From the NCBI GenBank assembly GCA_029582165.1, contig CM055881.1, positions 24,471,594 through 24,535,593 of the forward strand: a stretch of 64,000 nucleotides of DNA, read 5' to 3'. The notes under the pieces are model-generated. The model had not been told where the DNA came from. It saw only the letters and a list, made by a program, of their open reading frames with translations, and did not search any database. The position numbers and the translations under genes are program-made. Shown in pieces: positions 11,153-24,017 of this stretch (the stretch's first letter is position 1; each line of letters begins with the position of its first letter). The stretch comes from Portulaca oleracea (lineage: Eukaryota; Streptophyta; Magnoliopsida; Caryophyllales; Portulacaceae).

Positions 11153-12778
11153 TTGAAACTAAATAATTAAAAACTTACGTTGGGAAAAATTATATTTCCA
11201 GCATTATACTGCATTTCTTGCATTATTTTATGTTCTCTTTCATTTAGTATCAGAGTCACGTGATATTCTTACTAATTAATATAATTAGTGAAATAAATAG
11301 TATTTTAATTAAAATTAATGACTTCACTAAATTATCCTTATCTTAAACATTCTCACATAACCCTTAATTTAGATCAGGGAAGGGATCGGATAGCAGCACA
11401 ATTAAATTGCATTATTGATTTAATTTTATATCTCAAAAAAAATTTAGAAGCTCTTAGAATTAAAGTAAAAGCGTTGAAGGGTTCTATTACTCATATCCAC
11501 TTAAGCTATCAAATGAATCTACACATCAAGCTCATCAAATTAAAGCTTCTAGTATTTTATGTTAGCATTGCTCATGAGCATAGATTTCCTTTTTAAAATC
11601 AAAAAATAAAATCATTTTGCCAGTGGTGGATCTAGATAATTTTGTTAGGGGTGTCTAACTAATAATATTAACTGAAATTCATTAGAGAGAGGTATCACTT
11701 AATTATTTTATTAACAATTTGTTGACTTATTTTCAATTAGTTGGCAAAAATAATAAGTTAGACCAAAACTACGGAAAAAAAATATAGTGGACATAAAAAA
11801 GAAAAAGAATAGTGAAAACTAGCTTTAAAAAGTTAATCTAAAAGGTTAGTTCAAAATAAATTTTTAATATCATATAAAAATTCAGTCTAGATTCAATTAA
11901 AGAACAAAACTTTAATCTAAATTTCAATATGTACATGATTCTAATGAGAATGGGCAAATATTACAAATGTACAGAATTTTCCATAAACAACATTAACTCA
12001 TAAAAGTTAATATAAAACTCATAACTAACATGAATTTTAGCTTCCTGTATAAAAATGATTCTTTTTTTTTTTTAATTAGTTTGCTCTCTTAAATTGGCCA
12101 TTAACATCATCAACTCTGTTCAATGCTCTTTTCTTCAAATAATGTCAAATTTTTTTAAAAAATGAGGTTTTTGGGCCTAGGGATGACAATCAGTTGAGTC
12201 CAACTGGATCTAGACTCAGACCTGCCAAATTTTTTAGGACCCAAACACTCTTATGTATTTTTTACTAGATTTATCAATTTTTCGGGTTAATTGCATACAT
12301 GCATAATTGTGTAATAATAACTATTTTATTTTAATACACATACTTACAACACAATAAAAATATCTAGTTCAATGTATGAGACTATGAGCGAAGTTCAATA
12401 TAAAATTATAACAAAAGTCATCAACGCTAAAAATACAACTATACAACTTAAAGTGCAAAACACACACACACACGCACAAAGTTCATGATTATTGCACTAT
12501 ACAACTCTAAGAATACAAATACACTAGGGTTTTCATTTAATTTTTATCGCCTAGACCACTGGACCAACACTCTACTAGGCTCAGATTCCAAATGAGCAAT
12601 CAGGCATCAATGTGGTGTACCCCTTTGGGGGGAGAAGGTCATGGACCAGTAAGTCCTCGGTTCTACCCTTCATGATAAACATCTGTCTTATTTTTGTTTC
12701 CATTATGATGATACATCCAAGGGTAATGTAGATGATAACAGTAATGTCTCCAAAGGGACATTGTGAAATTTTCACATT
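11153..12778. other. Intergenic, no supported gene
   Basis: The sequence is AT-rich. A 92-residue frame at 11318-11596 has no domain I recognise. A fragment near 12180 starts agggatgacaatc, the same words that open the repeat at 18419. Otherwise nothing is recognised up to the LINE. Confidence 0.5.
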
Positions 12779-13512
12779 TTGGTATGGAATGCAAGGGGAA
12801 CAGGTAATAATAAGTTTCTGAATATCTTGTGTGAACACCTCCGTATGCATAAATCCCAAATTATTGCCCTCCTGAAAAACCGTATCAGTGGCGAACCCGC
12901 TGCCAGGGCATGCAGGCTTATTAGTTACAATCAGTGGACAAGAGTAGAAGCCGAGGGTTTTACTGGTGGAATCTGGCTCCTTTGGAATGATACCTCCTTA
13001 AATCGCGATTTTGTTGAAGCCATAAAGAAATCTCTCAGTGTGCTTCTTGGGGAGGATGCTGCATCACGTTGGGTACTCTATATCGTTTATGTTGCACCAA
13101 GGGAAAGAGACAAATAGGAGCTTTGGGAATACCTCCAATCACTAGGCAATTCTTGGGGGTTCCCTAGGTCTTGGCAGGCGATTTCAATGAAACAACCTCA
13201 ATGGAGGAGCGGAACCATGGGGGTGTCGAGATGAGACATGGATGTGATTGCTTCAATAATTGGATTAACAACAATGACCTCATTAACATGGGCTACTCTG
13301 GAAGTCAATATACCTGGTTCAAAGGGAGAGAGATAAAAACCATGAAATATGCTCGGCTTGACAGAGCGCTATGCAATACAGAATGGATAAACCGCTTCCT
13401 AGATTGGGCTATTAAACACCTCATTTTCGATTATTCGGACCATGCAACTATTGTGATTGGGGTGGATGGATTTGTTAGCCCTTCATTAACCCGGAAACCC
13501 TTCAAATTTTAA
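12779..13512 (+). pseudogene. LINE (plant L1 type) endonuclease domain, broken
   Basis: This is an apurinic-type endonuclease of a plant L1 LINE, which nicks target DNA to prime reverse transcription. It opens with VWNARGTGN. The frame stops at 13117 and resumes at 13171 with AGDFNET. Later come ARLDRAL and SDHATIV, the expected motif order. The catalytic glutamate expected after the N-terminal beta strand appears to be lysine (ALLKNR), so the enzyme would be dead apart from its stops. No ORF1 is seen upstream, so the LINE is 5'-truncated. Confidence 0.85.
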
Positions 13513-14609
13513 ACAGCTCAGCTTTCTCACAAGCAGTTCAGGGAGTTCATCTCAAAAGCCTGGGACCTTGAAAGCTTCTGCCTGAGAAGCCTCGCGAAAT
13601 TGACAGTGGAGCTGAAATAAGTGGAATAAGGAGGTCTTCGACAACCTTTTCCGGAAAAAAGGCATTTATGGGCTCGCATCCAAGAAATTTAGCGGTCTCT
13701 GGCGGAAGGAGGCAACAAATCCTTAGAGACCTTGGAGAGATCCCTCACAGACTAGTTGAATGAGGTTCTTGACCAGATTGAAACTTTTTGGCAACAAAAC
13801 TCTCGCCAAGATGCCATTAGAAATGGAGATAGAAACACCAAGTTCTTTCATTAAGCACCATCATTTGGCGACACACAGATCGAATAGAGATGCTGCAAAA
13901 AGATGGCGAAAATCTGATCTCGGACCCGATCAAGTCAAATACATGGTAAAGGACTTCTTCAAGACTCTTTTTATGGAGGATGAAATTGGGTTGAATGCTG
14001 AAAGGCTCCCTGAAGGACTCTTCCCCCCTTAAAGGAGGAAGAAGTCACCTCGCTCGCTAAACCCTACTCTTGCATGGAAATTAGGAAGGCGCTTTTCTCA
14101 ATGGCCCCTCTAAAATCCCCCGCCCCCGATGGCTTCCATGCGATTTTCTTTAAAAAATTTTGGGATTTAGTTGGACAGTCGGCTATGCAACTAATGAATC
14201 ATATCTCGCAAGGCGATATCCCTCAGGATCTAAACCATACGTTCATCTCGCTCATCCCGAAGGTAGCTAATCCTTACCTTATCTCCCAGTTCCGTCCTAT
14301 AAGGTTTTGTAACATCATCTACAAAATGGTTACCAAATGTCTCATGAACATATTGAAGTTGATCCTGCCGAAGCTAATATCGCCCCTTCAATCAAGCTTC
14401 GTTCTAGGTAGGCAAATAGGGATAACATAATAGTAATGCAAGAAGTAATCCATTCCATGTGTTCTCGAAAAGTGCGTAAGGGATGGATGGATATTAAGCT
14501 TGATTTGGAAAAGGCTTATGATCGTTTGTGATGGTCCTTCATTCGGGATACCATGATCGATATGAAACTGCCATGAGTTATGGTGAAGACAATCATGAAC
14601 CGTACATGA
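13513..14609 (+). pseudogene. LINE reverse transcriptase, N-terminal part
   Basis: It follows the endonuclease with several frame breaks. 13760-14032 gives the linker region (NRDAAKRW, KDFFKTLF). 14074-14430 gives KSPAPDGF, FRPIRFCN and FVLGRQI, RT motifs 0-2 of non-LTR elements. After one shift it reads DLEKAYDRL and then a stop near 14528. The coding continues to atcatgaaccgtacatgaaccag, where a solo LTR interrupts. The RT resumes at 16389. Confidence 0.85.
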
Positions 14610-14614
14610 ACCAG

Positions 14615-16383
14615 TGTTTAGGCTTAGTTTTAAGCCTAAATTTGTTCCTTTCCTTAGGTTTAGACTTAGTTGCGCGTATGTTTGTTAGTATTTTCACTTT
14701 ATTTTCTTTCTTTTGTAGTTTCATCAGCCTTAGGACGCTTGTGGAGCACAAGCGCGAAACAAGGCCAATTGAGGCCTAAATGCAGAGGACAGGATATCCC
14801 GAGGAAATCCGGCCCTAGAGAAGAAGAACCGAGCCTCAAACCCGACAATAGATAAGAAACAAGAAGGAAACCTTCAGTAGGGGAGTCACGACTGTGACAC
14901 TTAACCTCACGACCGTGACCCCATTGTTACTTGGGTGTCAAAAGTAGACGGAAAGAAGTAGTGGACAAAAAAGGGGTCACGGTCGTGACACCCCAAACTC
15001 TGGGTTTAGAAGACACTACTTCACGGCCGTGACCTTCCTCTCACGGCCGTGACAATGAAGAGGAGGTGTAGACAGCAAGACCCTCACGACCGAGACTCTC
15101 ACTTGTCACTCCTGTGAGGGGCGAAGACCTTTTCCAGCAAGACCAGGCCTCCTGGTCATGACACCTATTGTCACGGTCGTGACCTGCAAGAGGCGCCCTT
15201 CAAGGAGGTACCTCATGGCCGTGACCACCACCGGTCACGCCTGTAAGAAATACAGAAATCAGCAAAGAAATCGAAACTTCTCCAGGGGTCACGACCGTGA
15301 CGACCTGTGTCATGCCTATGATTCCCCTGATATGTGGAATTAATTTTTGCCAAAACGACTGTGTTTTAGCCACTTTTGTCACAAGCATATAATGTAAATT
15401 CACTGGAAAAATACGAGCTTTCACTTCCTAGGTTTTACTTTAGAATTTTTAGGCCTTAATCTCTCTTAAGCATTGGATTAGTGTATGATTACATTGAGGA
15501 TTGAAGTTTAATGCAGTTTTGGTTATCGATTTCTTGTTCTTTTTGATTGAATCATGAATCTTGCTCCTTCGTTTCCCTTTCTCAAAACCCTAAGTAATAT
15601 ACTCTCTTTCCTTCAAGTTCTCTTCCTTTCATTATTACTATTGGCTTTATTAGTCTTTCATTGCTTTGATTAATAGTTTCATGCTAGTTTTAGATTACTC
15701 TATGATTACATTAGGTTTAAGTATTGAATCTTTGCATATTACGAACATGAATAGCTAAGCACCCTAGTTTTAGATTACTCCATGGTTACATTAGGTTTAA
15801 GTATTAATAGTTTTATGGGATTAGGCATGCATTAGTGGGATTAAAGTGATTAGTGAGGTGATTAGTGTTCCGCCCTAGATTTCCACTCGACAGTTGAAGG
15901 ATACCGGGTGTCGGGATGTTATGGATCCTTTCAAACATCGAATTGGAACTCTAGGATGGTTTAATCGATTCGGAATCTTAACTCTGGCGAGAGGGATTTG
16001 GAATTGATTACTTAGGATTGAGTTCTCATACTATCAAGTACCGTCATGCACTAGAGTGATGTTGGGACTTGGGAAGTATGTGTCAATCTACCACTCTAGC
16101 GAGGGAGATTGATGCTATCCATCTATGGAATCCTCACACTTAATTAGCAAGCATCGATCTCCTCTAAAACTACAATATTTGTGTTTAGTCTTTCGCTGGG
16201 TTGGCCCGATTTTACCCCCTAACCGTTGTTTTCCCTTATTGAGTACAATTTATTAGCAAAACCCTTTTCTGAACTGAATACTTAAAACCTTTCGAGATCC
16301 AAAAAACCGAACATGAACAATAGGGCCCCCGACTCCTCGAACAAATACGACCATTGTCCTATATCCTAGGAAAATGTTAAATA
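14615..16383 (+). mobile_element. Solo LTR of an Athila/Tat-like element, inserted in the LINE RT
   Basis: The insertion begins TGTTTAGG and ends GTTAAATA, a degenerate version of the inverse. It is flanked by accag (14610-14614) and actag (16384-16388), a 5-bp TSD with one change. Removing it with one TSD copy leaves the LINE RT in the frame that reads SSMSVLWN after the junction, which supports the boundaries. Length is 1769 bp with no internal region. Its left part carries a palindrome cluster like that in the Athila-like LTR at 35211, hence the family call. Confidence 0.75.
14886..15302. repeat. Cluster of GTCACG-N-CGTGAC palindromes in LTR U3
   Basis: About ten variants of tcacgaccgtgac lie within 417 bp (for example near 14887, 14909, 14977, 15022, 15041, 15085, 15168, 15213 and 15288). 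They are not in exact tandem. The spacing between them is irregular and the intervening sequence is unique. Confidence 0.8.
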
Positions 16384-16388
16384 ACTAG

Positions 16389-17034
16389 TTCGATGAGCGT
16401 TCTTTGGAATTAATGGAGAAGCGACAGAAACCTTCAGCCCATCTAGAGGCATAAGACAGGGTGACCCCCTATCCCCCTACATCTTTATTGCGTGCATCAA
16501 ACGGCTTGCCCAATTAATCGACATGGAAGTTAAACAAGGTTCTTGGAAGCCTTTCCTAACCAGTAGAAGAGGCCCAAAATCTCAAGCCTCTTTTTCGCTG
16601 ATGATGTCATTCTCTTTGCACGAGCAACCCCGGAGCAAGCTCATATTATAGATTCGTGTCTAAAATCCTTCTGCTTGGCCTCAGGACAGGAGGTTAGTGC
16701 GCAAAAATCTAATATCTTTTTTTCTTCGAATACTGATATTAGAACCAAGAGCGCAATAGGTCATATTCTTAGAATGCCCAAGACAGACGATTCGGGCAGA
16801 TATCTAGGTGTTCCCACCTTTCATAAAAGGGTTACTCGAGCTACTTACCAAGGGATCATTGATCGGGTTGACAAGTCACTTTCGGAGTGGAAAACGAAAT
16901 GTTTGTCACTTGCTGGGAGGGTTACACTGATTAAGTCAACCATCAATGCTATTCCGGGCTACACAATGCAAACAACAAGGCTCCCTCACAATGTGTGTGA
17001 CACGTTAAATCGCAAAATCAGACGATTTCTTTGA
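16389..17034 (+). pseudogene. LINE reverse transcriptase, C-terminal part
   Basis: After the solo LTR the coding resumes with SSMSVLWN. A block with stops follows, then DPLSPYIF-like sequence in another frame. FADDVILFA (the RT active-site box, aspartates at 16600-16605) comes next. From 16675 one frame is open through GRYLGVP and SLAGRVTLIKS, the RT thumb region of plant LINEs, stopping at 17034. Confidence 0.85.
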
Positions 17035-18418
17035 GGCGAGACGAATTTGGAAAGAAAAATGCACTTAGTGGCATGGGCAGATCTTATCAAGTCGAAAATC
17101 AAAGGAGGTCTTAGATTGTGCTATATGAGGTAGGTAAATCAAGCTTATCTCACTAAATTAGGCTGAAGATTATTTTAGGAACAAGATAGAATCTGGGCAA
17201 AGATAATTATGGGGAAGTATCTTCATGGGAAGAAACTAATATCTCGATGAGATCTTGCCTCCTCTATTAATGGTTCAAATGTTTGGCAAGGCATCTCACA
17301 TGCGAAATCTACTCTCCAGAAGGAAACAGGTATTGTGGTTGGTGATGGTGCAAGCATGCTCTTTTGGGACGACGCCTAGGTCGACGGACAACCGCTGCGG
17401 GCATTCGCACTTAAGCCGCTCTCTAATTGGGAGTCGAGTGCTACGGTGGGGGAGATGTGGGATAGCCAAACTGGTTGGTGCTGGGATCACCTTGATGAGT
17501 TGCTTCCGGCGTAGTTAATGCAAAAAATCGCAGCTTTCAAAGTCCTTGAGGAGGGGTGCGCCGACAACATTGTGTAGCTCGGTACCGACTCATGTGAGTT
17601 CCTGATGAAAACAACAGTGGGCGTCATTCAAAATGATGACCATGAGCCATCGAAACTAGAATGACGTTTGGTTCGGAACCTCAAGGTTCCTGAGAAGATC
17701 AAAATCTTCCTCTGGGTTCTCCTTTTGGACTGCCACTTGACCCAAGTTAACAGGGTGAAGCGAAGTATGGCGACGGACCCGACCTGCGGAGCATGCAACA
17801 ACGACGTGGAAGACTTGGACCGAATTTTTTGGGAATGCCCAAAAGCAAAGGAGGTGTGGGCTGAATTGAAAGAGCACGGGTTGGAGCCTTGTGAGAACCA
17901 CCTTCAAATAACCGACTGGGTCTTGGCGAACATAAAAAAACCCAGAGCTCACCATGAATGACCAATCCAATACGCAATCGCGTTGTACTACCTCCAGGGC
18001 TGGAGAAACAAGAGAGTTTTCAATGAAGACCATTTTATTCCTTACTACCGAGGTAACTTCATTGTAGCTATGGAAAAACAAGTCTAAGTGGCAATAGAGC
18101 GGGAAGAAGACGCGAAGCTCCAAAGCAAACCCAAGAAGGTGAAACGCCCAACTGAATGGTTGAAACCAACGATGGGATGGGCTATGCTTTCAGTCCATGG
18201 GGTGTCCAAGGGTAACCCGGGCCCAACAGTAGGAGGTGGTGTAGTCCTTGAAGAACATGGTTATTGGATTAAAGGGTTTATGGAGGATTATGGGGACTGC
18301 ACGACATTCACGGTTGAATTGAATGCCGTCCTTAGGGGGCTTCAAATGGCAAAGGAAATAGGGGTTGAGAAGCTATGCGTCAAAATGGACTCGAAGAAGG
18401 CGGTGGAAAGCATCCAGA
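17035..18418 (+). pseudogene. LINE C-terminal region: RT zinc-binding and RNase H domains
   Basis: Many stops occur, but the order is clear. A connector (HLVAWADLIK, GDGASMLFWDD) is followed at 17668-17961 by a zf-RVT domain (VPEKIKIFLW, then CGAC...WECP zinc ligands). An RNase H domain follows at 18088-18418 (GNPGPTVGGGVV, VELNAVL, VKMDSKKAVES). The first RNase H aspartate appears to be histidine (SVHGVSKG). The domain is cut at 18418 by another repeat. Confidence 0.8.
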
Positions 18419-18735
18419 TTAGGGATGACAATAAAACCCGAACCTGCGGGTGCCCGCCTTTACCCGACCCGTTATGAGTGATAAATTTTAGAAAAAAGCG
18501 AGTAAGGGTAGGGTAATGGAGATTCGTATCTACTCGACGAGTACCCAACCCGACCCGCTCCGACTACCTACAAAACAAAACAACTACCATTGATTATTCA
18601 TTATTGGGCCCCGAATATATATTAATATTTCTACTTATAGCTAATTTATTGAGTTTTATATCCATGATATTTTTTCTAAAATTTTATCATCCATACCCAC
18701 TTTTTTCGGGTCGGGTAAAGGCGGGTAGATTAAAT
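18419..18735. repeat. Repeat with inverted cccgcctttacccgacccg arms, inserted in LINE RNase H
   Basis: It starts agggatgacaat, a phrase also seen near 12180. cccgcctttacccgacccg near 18450 recurs inverted near 18700. It breaks the RNase H domain of the LINE, whose 3' end seems to resume after it. This may be a hAT-type non-autonomous element, but I see no clean TSD. Confidence 0.5.
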
Positions 18736-18808
18736 GTTTTTACTAATGCTTGAATAAATTGGGACTTGGCCTCTGCCTTTGCACCAAAAAAATAAAATAA
18801 AATAAAAT
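18736..18808 (+). mobile_element. LINE 3' end with A-rich tail
   Basis: The sequence after the repeat reads on as the end of a plant LINE (NWDLASAFAP in one frame). It finishes in ccaaaaaaataaaataaaat, an A-rich tail expected at a LINE 3' terminus. Confidence 0.55.
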
Positions 18809-18910
18809 ACAGTACAAAACAGTTGTTTGGACATATTTGTTATGTTGATACATATGAATGCTAAACTTTATCAATTAAATTCATTTTTACTATTAATATG
18901 ATCCAAATTT

Positions 18911-19480
18911 GAAAATAAGCTAAAATTTAGAGTTCATTAAATTCCAAATTTTGTTTTCTCATCTGCATAGGCCCTGTCATTTAAAAGTGTATAATTAAGT
19001 TATGTTGATTTTTTTTGATAAGTAGCGGCCATCAAAGCCCTTTTATTCAAAAAATAAAGAAGTGCAAAAGAGCACTAAAAAGAGCATACAACTCTTGAAC
19101 ATTACCAACAAGCCAGAAGAAGCCAATACTGCACAAATCAAAACAACATAAATGACGCCTCAGACAAACCCATTGACAGATTATGAACAAAGCTTCACCT
19201 CCAAAATAGGAACATATGTGAGTCCCCAAGACGAGCAATTTACGTAGTGAATTGATCAAGAGAAAACCCATTGCCAAGCAGAAAGTACTCGCAGGAGTAA
19301 TGTATCATGTCTATAAATATTGTCCTCAAATCTCTCAAACCATGTCATTGAAATATCCCTCCTGACACTGCAACTGATGGTCATATGAATGCTAAGCTAA
19401 AATTTAGAGTTCATTAAATTCCAAATTTTGTTTTCTCATTTTGTGTAGGCCCTATTGTTTAAGAGTGTATGATTAAATTA
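18911..19480. repeat. Pair of ~90-bp direct repeats flanking a retroelement fragment
   Basis: The segment aaaatttagagttcattaaa... at about 18917-19000 recurs at about 19400-19480 with a few changes. Between them lies the minus-strand LINE-like fragment. The duplication is too long for a TSD and suggests unequal exchange or duplication around the insertion. Confidence 0.65.
19009..19330 (-). mobile_element. Probable LINE/retrogene 3' fragment with poly(A)
   Basis: Read on the minus strand, the segment ends in aataaaagggctttgatggc followed by an A run (T's at 19009-19016 on the plus strand). This resembles 3' tails of plant LINE-derived sequences. A 76-residue minus frame covers it but has no catalytic motif. 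Confidence 0.4.
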
Positions 19481-19489
19481 GGTAATTTA

Positions 19490-20862
19490 CGGTAAGATAA
19501 GGAAAGGAAAGTTAGCTACTTTTCTAGTCATCAATTCGGTTAAGTGACTGAAGTACCCTTGTTAGCTACTTAATAAAATTGATGGCTGGAAAACACCAAA
19601 TAATTATTAAGCCAAAGATTAAGGGTACCTCAAAATGAGTTCTGAAAAGTTGGAATACTGGAAAATAGTTGCCTTAAATATTGGGGTACCTCCGAGTAAT
19701 TTTCTGATAAATGTTACATCACCTTTTTTTTATTTTTAAATAAATTCTGTAATTTGAATAAATAATTTTAAATATAGATTATCTAAAAGTAAGTCATATT
19801 TTTTTATATGGCAATGTAAAATAAAATAAAATTAGTTTAAATTAAACAAGGATAATCAAGTTACACAATAGGGTCATGGTCTCATGGCCCTATGTATACA
19901 TATGGTCTGATCAAGGAGAGGAGATTGTCTTCACAATTCTTGAGTTGTATCTTTTCGACATTTTGTGTGAACCCTCCTATGCTCCTAGCTAGCTTGTTCA
20001 CCAAATGAAGGCAACGATGAAAATGTAGCACAAAGGTCATTGTCATAAATGTTGGATGCTCCATGTGTCAAGTCGATGAAGGCCTAACTTTTTGACAAAG
20101 AAGTAACAAATTGATACGTACCCTAACATCTCAAAGTTCATGTTCATGGAACTTGCTTTTGTGAGAGGGGCCCTTAAATTACTTATTAGCTTTATAGTGG
20201 GGGCAAAAAGAAATTTATAGGAAACTATATATACAAAGAGACTATATATATAGTGCCTTAGTGGTATACATGTCGGAATTGCTTTTACAAATGAAATGTG
20301 GATGACCATGGGATGGACCCCATTCATTCAAGACCTTCCATTTCAATGCCCACCGACCGGCTAATTTTTGTGATTACTAACTCACTTTAAGATCGAGTTA
20401 AAATTACATAAAATTCCAATTAGAAAGGTTTTATAAAACATCAACATATGCCATCCATCAATTCAAATTCCAAAAGTCACAACTCACAAGTTGTTTTTAG
20501 AGGGGCCTTTTGTAGACGTACTAGTTTGAAGCCTCGATTAACTAAAGCTAAAAAAGGGTAACGCCCCCTCTTCTTGGAAGTTTGATGCAAAGAAAAGGAA
20601 AAAAAAGGGAAAAGATGACGGTGTGGTTTTTGATTGAATTATTTTTTTTGATATTTGGGCATGTTAGGAATGAAATTCTATTTGAATATATAAGGAGTAC
20701 TGATCTTAGTTCAATAAATGTGTGAAAGATCAAGTTATTAAATATATGAATTTTAATTTTAAATATATATTAAGTAACTAGTGTAGAATAGCTAAGGTAA
20801 GGTAAGTAAAAATAGGTAAGATAACTAATTTATTTGTCTCTTTTTATTTGTCAAATTGTGTA
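19490..20862. other. Intergenic; unrecognised minus-strand open stretches at 19882-20327
   Basis: Two overlapping minus frames of 60 and 94 residues lie at 19882-20064 and 20043-20327. The codon mix there is less AT-biased than around it, so a gene relic is possible. I recognise no domain, splice structure or start context, and I assign no function. Confidence 0.35.
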
Positions 20863-21035
20863 CTCCCTTCGTTCTATATTATTTGTCATCTTTAGAAATC
20901 GTTCAATCAAAATTTAAAAATTTTGACCTTAAATTTCTCAATATATACAATGATTTGTTATATAAAATTACTACGATTAGATTCGCAAGAAAAAATAATA
21001 TCTTAAAAATATAAAAATGCAATGACTACAGTACA
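20863..21035. mobile_element. Truncated Stowaway MITE
   Basis: It begins ctcccttcgttct and follows the reverse complement of the Stowaway copy at 4060 (tttctcaatatatacaat, then ttatataaaattac) for about 170 bp. Then it stops without the other terminal repeat. Confidence 0.7.
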
Positions 21036-21052
21036 CTCTCTATTCTTAATAA

Positions 21053-21315
21053 ATGAATTTCCCACGATATCTCCAAGTCTATTTTTGACATTTTGTGAAA
21101 CTTTTACTCCATTCCTCGTGTTCATTAATTTTCATAACCAGTTGTTGATGCCATTATGTGTAGGAAAACTACAAATTTTTACTCCTTAATGAATACATTT
21201 CAACTATGCCTCCAAGTCTAATTTTGATAATTTGTAAAATGTTCATTCCATTTCCTGTGTTTATTAATTTTCATAAATCGGTTGTTGATGCCATTATACA
21301 AAGGAAAACTACAAA
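21053..21315. repeat. Two-copy tandem duplication, ~130-bp unit
   Basis: Copy A (about 21053-21175) and copy B (about 21188-21315) share ctccaagtctaattttga, ttcattaattttcataa, gttgttgatgccattat and ggaaaactacaaat in order with scattered changes. Confidence 0.75.
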
Positions 21316-22905
21316 TATGTGATTGGCTTCTAATATTTCGTATACACTTTACCAAGTTGATGAAAACGCAAATAAAAAAGGTGGTAAAGGGAAAAGTCAT
21401 TCGTTGAGTAAATTCTTGGATCCATCATCCTCCAAGCAAAGGAAGAAAGTTAACTACATTAAGAAAAGGAAGGAAAATGGAGTTTCTTGCTTGCCAAGTA
21501 TTGCACCTTTTGCTTCCTTTTTCCCCCCTTTAAATTTTTGGCCCTTTAAATAATTTTTGTTTATTAGGCCTTACTTGATTCCACTCAGAAAGGTTGACAA
21601 GGATTGCATGTGGAGGGTTGAAAGGTGGGAAAAGCTGTCTGGACGTGGAATTTTCTGTGTTCCAACCCATCTAAATTATTCTCCAAAATTAAATAAATAT
21701 CTATTCAATTCTAGAGTCCTAAACTTTTTGATTAATACCTAGTTAAAATAGTTAAAGAGGAGTTCATTTAAATTAAACCAAATGGACGCATTTCGCAGCA
21801 TACATGGATGGATAGTTTTTATATTATCATAACAAACATTGAATCTCACTTTTACTTATAATGGTGGTATTTAAGTTAACTTTTTACAAAGTTGTTATTC
21901 CTATATAACAGTGTCTCACATGCTATATTGTTTTTATCTTTCCTTATATTACTTTTAATTTTGTATCAATTTTCTATAATTGTCAAAAATTTAATGCATA
22001 TAAGTAGGCCTCACATTAAGATACAAAATATAAGTGTTTTGATTTTTAAAAACAATTATTAACTAAACTTAAAACACGCATCATATCAAACGTAGATTTT
22101 AAGGGGATTTAATAAAACTAGTTGCTCTAAATCCTCTCTTAAATCTCCCATTAAATGCTATTATGCATGTTATACTCTACTCTCATATAAGAATCATAAG
22201 AAAAATGCATTATTGATAATTTCCAATGTAGTTTATTTGTAAGAACACTACTAAACTTGTCATGTTAAGGTATAATCCTATCAAAACTTCAGCTACGATA
22301 CATATAAAAGTACCATATATAACTCTTAATTACTGACATATATATGGTGTCATAATAAAACTAAACATTTACAGTAATAAACATATACATACACAGTACT
22401 CCTCAGGGGAGTTAGTGCACCTACTCCTGCTTAATTAATCAAATAAGCTTTAACTTTTAACGTTCGTTTTTTGATAGCTTCTATCAAGCAGAGTTCAAAA
22501 TTGTAGAGCAATTTTTTTCCTCATACATATAAATGGTGGAAAATTCTAGGTTATGCCATTTATAAATTCAATTATAATATTTTTGAGTAATACTTAGCTA
22601 TTCTAAGTTTTTGAACCAATTTTATTTAGTTATTTTCATGAATTAGTAACTTTTCTGGTGAACGTGTCATATGTAATGAAATTTGTTTGCTTAAACTATC
22701 ATCATTTCAGGAAATAACTTTCATAAGAAATCACACATTAACCGAAAAAGTTGCTAAATTTACCGAAACAGTTGCTAAATAAAATTTATTTAAAAGCTTA
22801 AAGTAACTAAACATTAACTCTAAAATATCCATGTTAAATTTATAAATATCATAAACTAAAAAGAATCATACGGAAATATTGCGACAAAAGTTTACGTTAG
22901 CAGGA
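21316..22905. other. AT-rich intergenic, no gene seen
   Basis: Short plus frames at 21323-21553 and 21557-21742 have no domain. No terminal repeats are recognised. Confidence 0.5.
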
Positions 22906-22915
22906 TTCAAAAATT

Positions 22916-23469
22916 GGGTTTTTTGCACTTTGGACCCCGAATTTTAGGGGTATTTACATTCTGAACCCTTAGTTTTCAACGTTAACTTTTTGGACCCTAA
23001 AGTTTGTAGGCTGGAAAAAAGGACTCTAAAGTTTGTGAGGTGAAAAAAAACTCGTTTCCCGTTTTTCTTTTTCTTCCCATGTTTGAATTTCTCTCCCGAT
23101 TGGCATCAAATTTCAAGACTAAGGTTAAAACCGATATTAAAGTTATAATAAACCTCTTTTATTCATGTTGGAGTTACTTAAAACCATATACTCAGGGGTC
23201 TAAGTAGCCTCGACACGAATAAGAGAGGTGTATTATAGCTTCAATATTAGTTTTAACCATAGTCCTAAAGTTTGACGTCAATCGGGAGATAAATTCAAAC
23301 ATGGGAGAAAAATAAAAAATGAGACAGGGGCCTTTTTCTTCAGTCCACAAACTTTAAGGTCCTTTTTTATTCAGCTTACAAACTTTAGAGTCCAAAATGT
23401 TAAAGTTAAAAACCAAGGGTTCAGAATGTAAATACCCCTAAAATTCGGGGTCCAAAATGCAAAAAACCC
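22916..23469. mobile_element. Mutator-like hairpin MITE, 10-bp TSD
   Basis: The 554-bp element starts gggttttttgca and ends tgcaaaaaaccc, and its arms pair along much of their length (ggaccccgaattttaggggt). A perfect 10-bp direct repeat ttcaaaaatt flanks it (22906-22915, 23470-23479). Two damaged relatives lie at 29880 and 61806. Confidence 0.9.
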
Positions 23470-24017
23470 TTCAAAAATTACGATTTTCTATAAATTTTAG
23501 AAACAATTTGATAAAAGTGATGGAAAATAAGAGATGAAGAACCATTTAAGTTACGTCCGATTAATTATTCACCGTTATAGGTCAAATTGCTGACAGTTGT
23601 ACAATTGTACCTGTGAAGTGTCCCATATTATGAAGAGTTGATTGACATAATGTGGGTTATAAAGTTTTGTGTTGTCCTTCTTTTCTTAAAAAAGGATAAT
23701 CACAATTATCTTGGTATCATTCTTTTCCAAGAAATCTCTTAAAGAATATCATCATACAAAATACTCCCCCATTCCGTATCAATTGTCATAATTTTTATTT
23801 TTATGGTCTCCAATGTCAGTCTTTGATTGATAATTTCTTACATAATAATGTTATTAAAAATTCCAATATTATACTTTTGATAGTATTTTTTTGTTACGAA
23901 TCTAATGATGATAATTTTATATAGCAACTCATTATATATATTGAGAAATTTATGGTTAAAATTTTTGAAATTTGACTGCACGATTTTTAAAGAAACAATT
24001 AATATAGAACGGAGAGA

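Noticed and set aside
10919..11170. 83-residue plus frame
   Set aside because: It lies in the right arm of a TSD-flanked hairpin MITE.
11318..11596. 92-residue plus frame
   Set aside because: No domain, AT-rich composition, no supporting context; length is within chance expectation.
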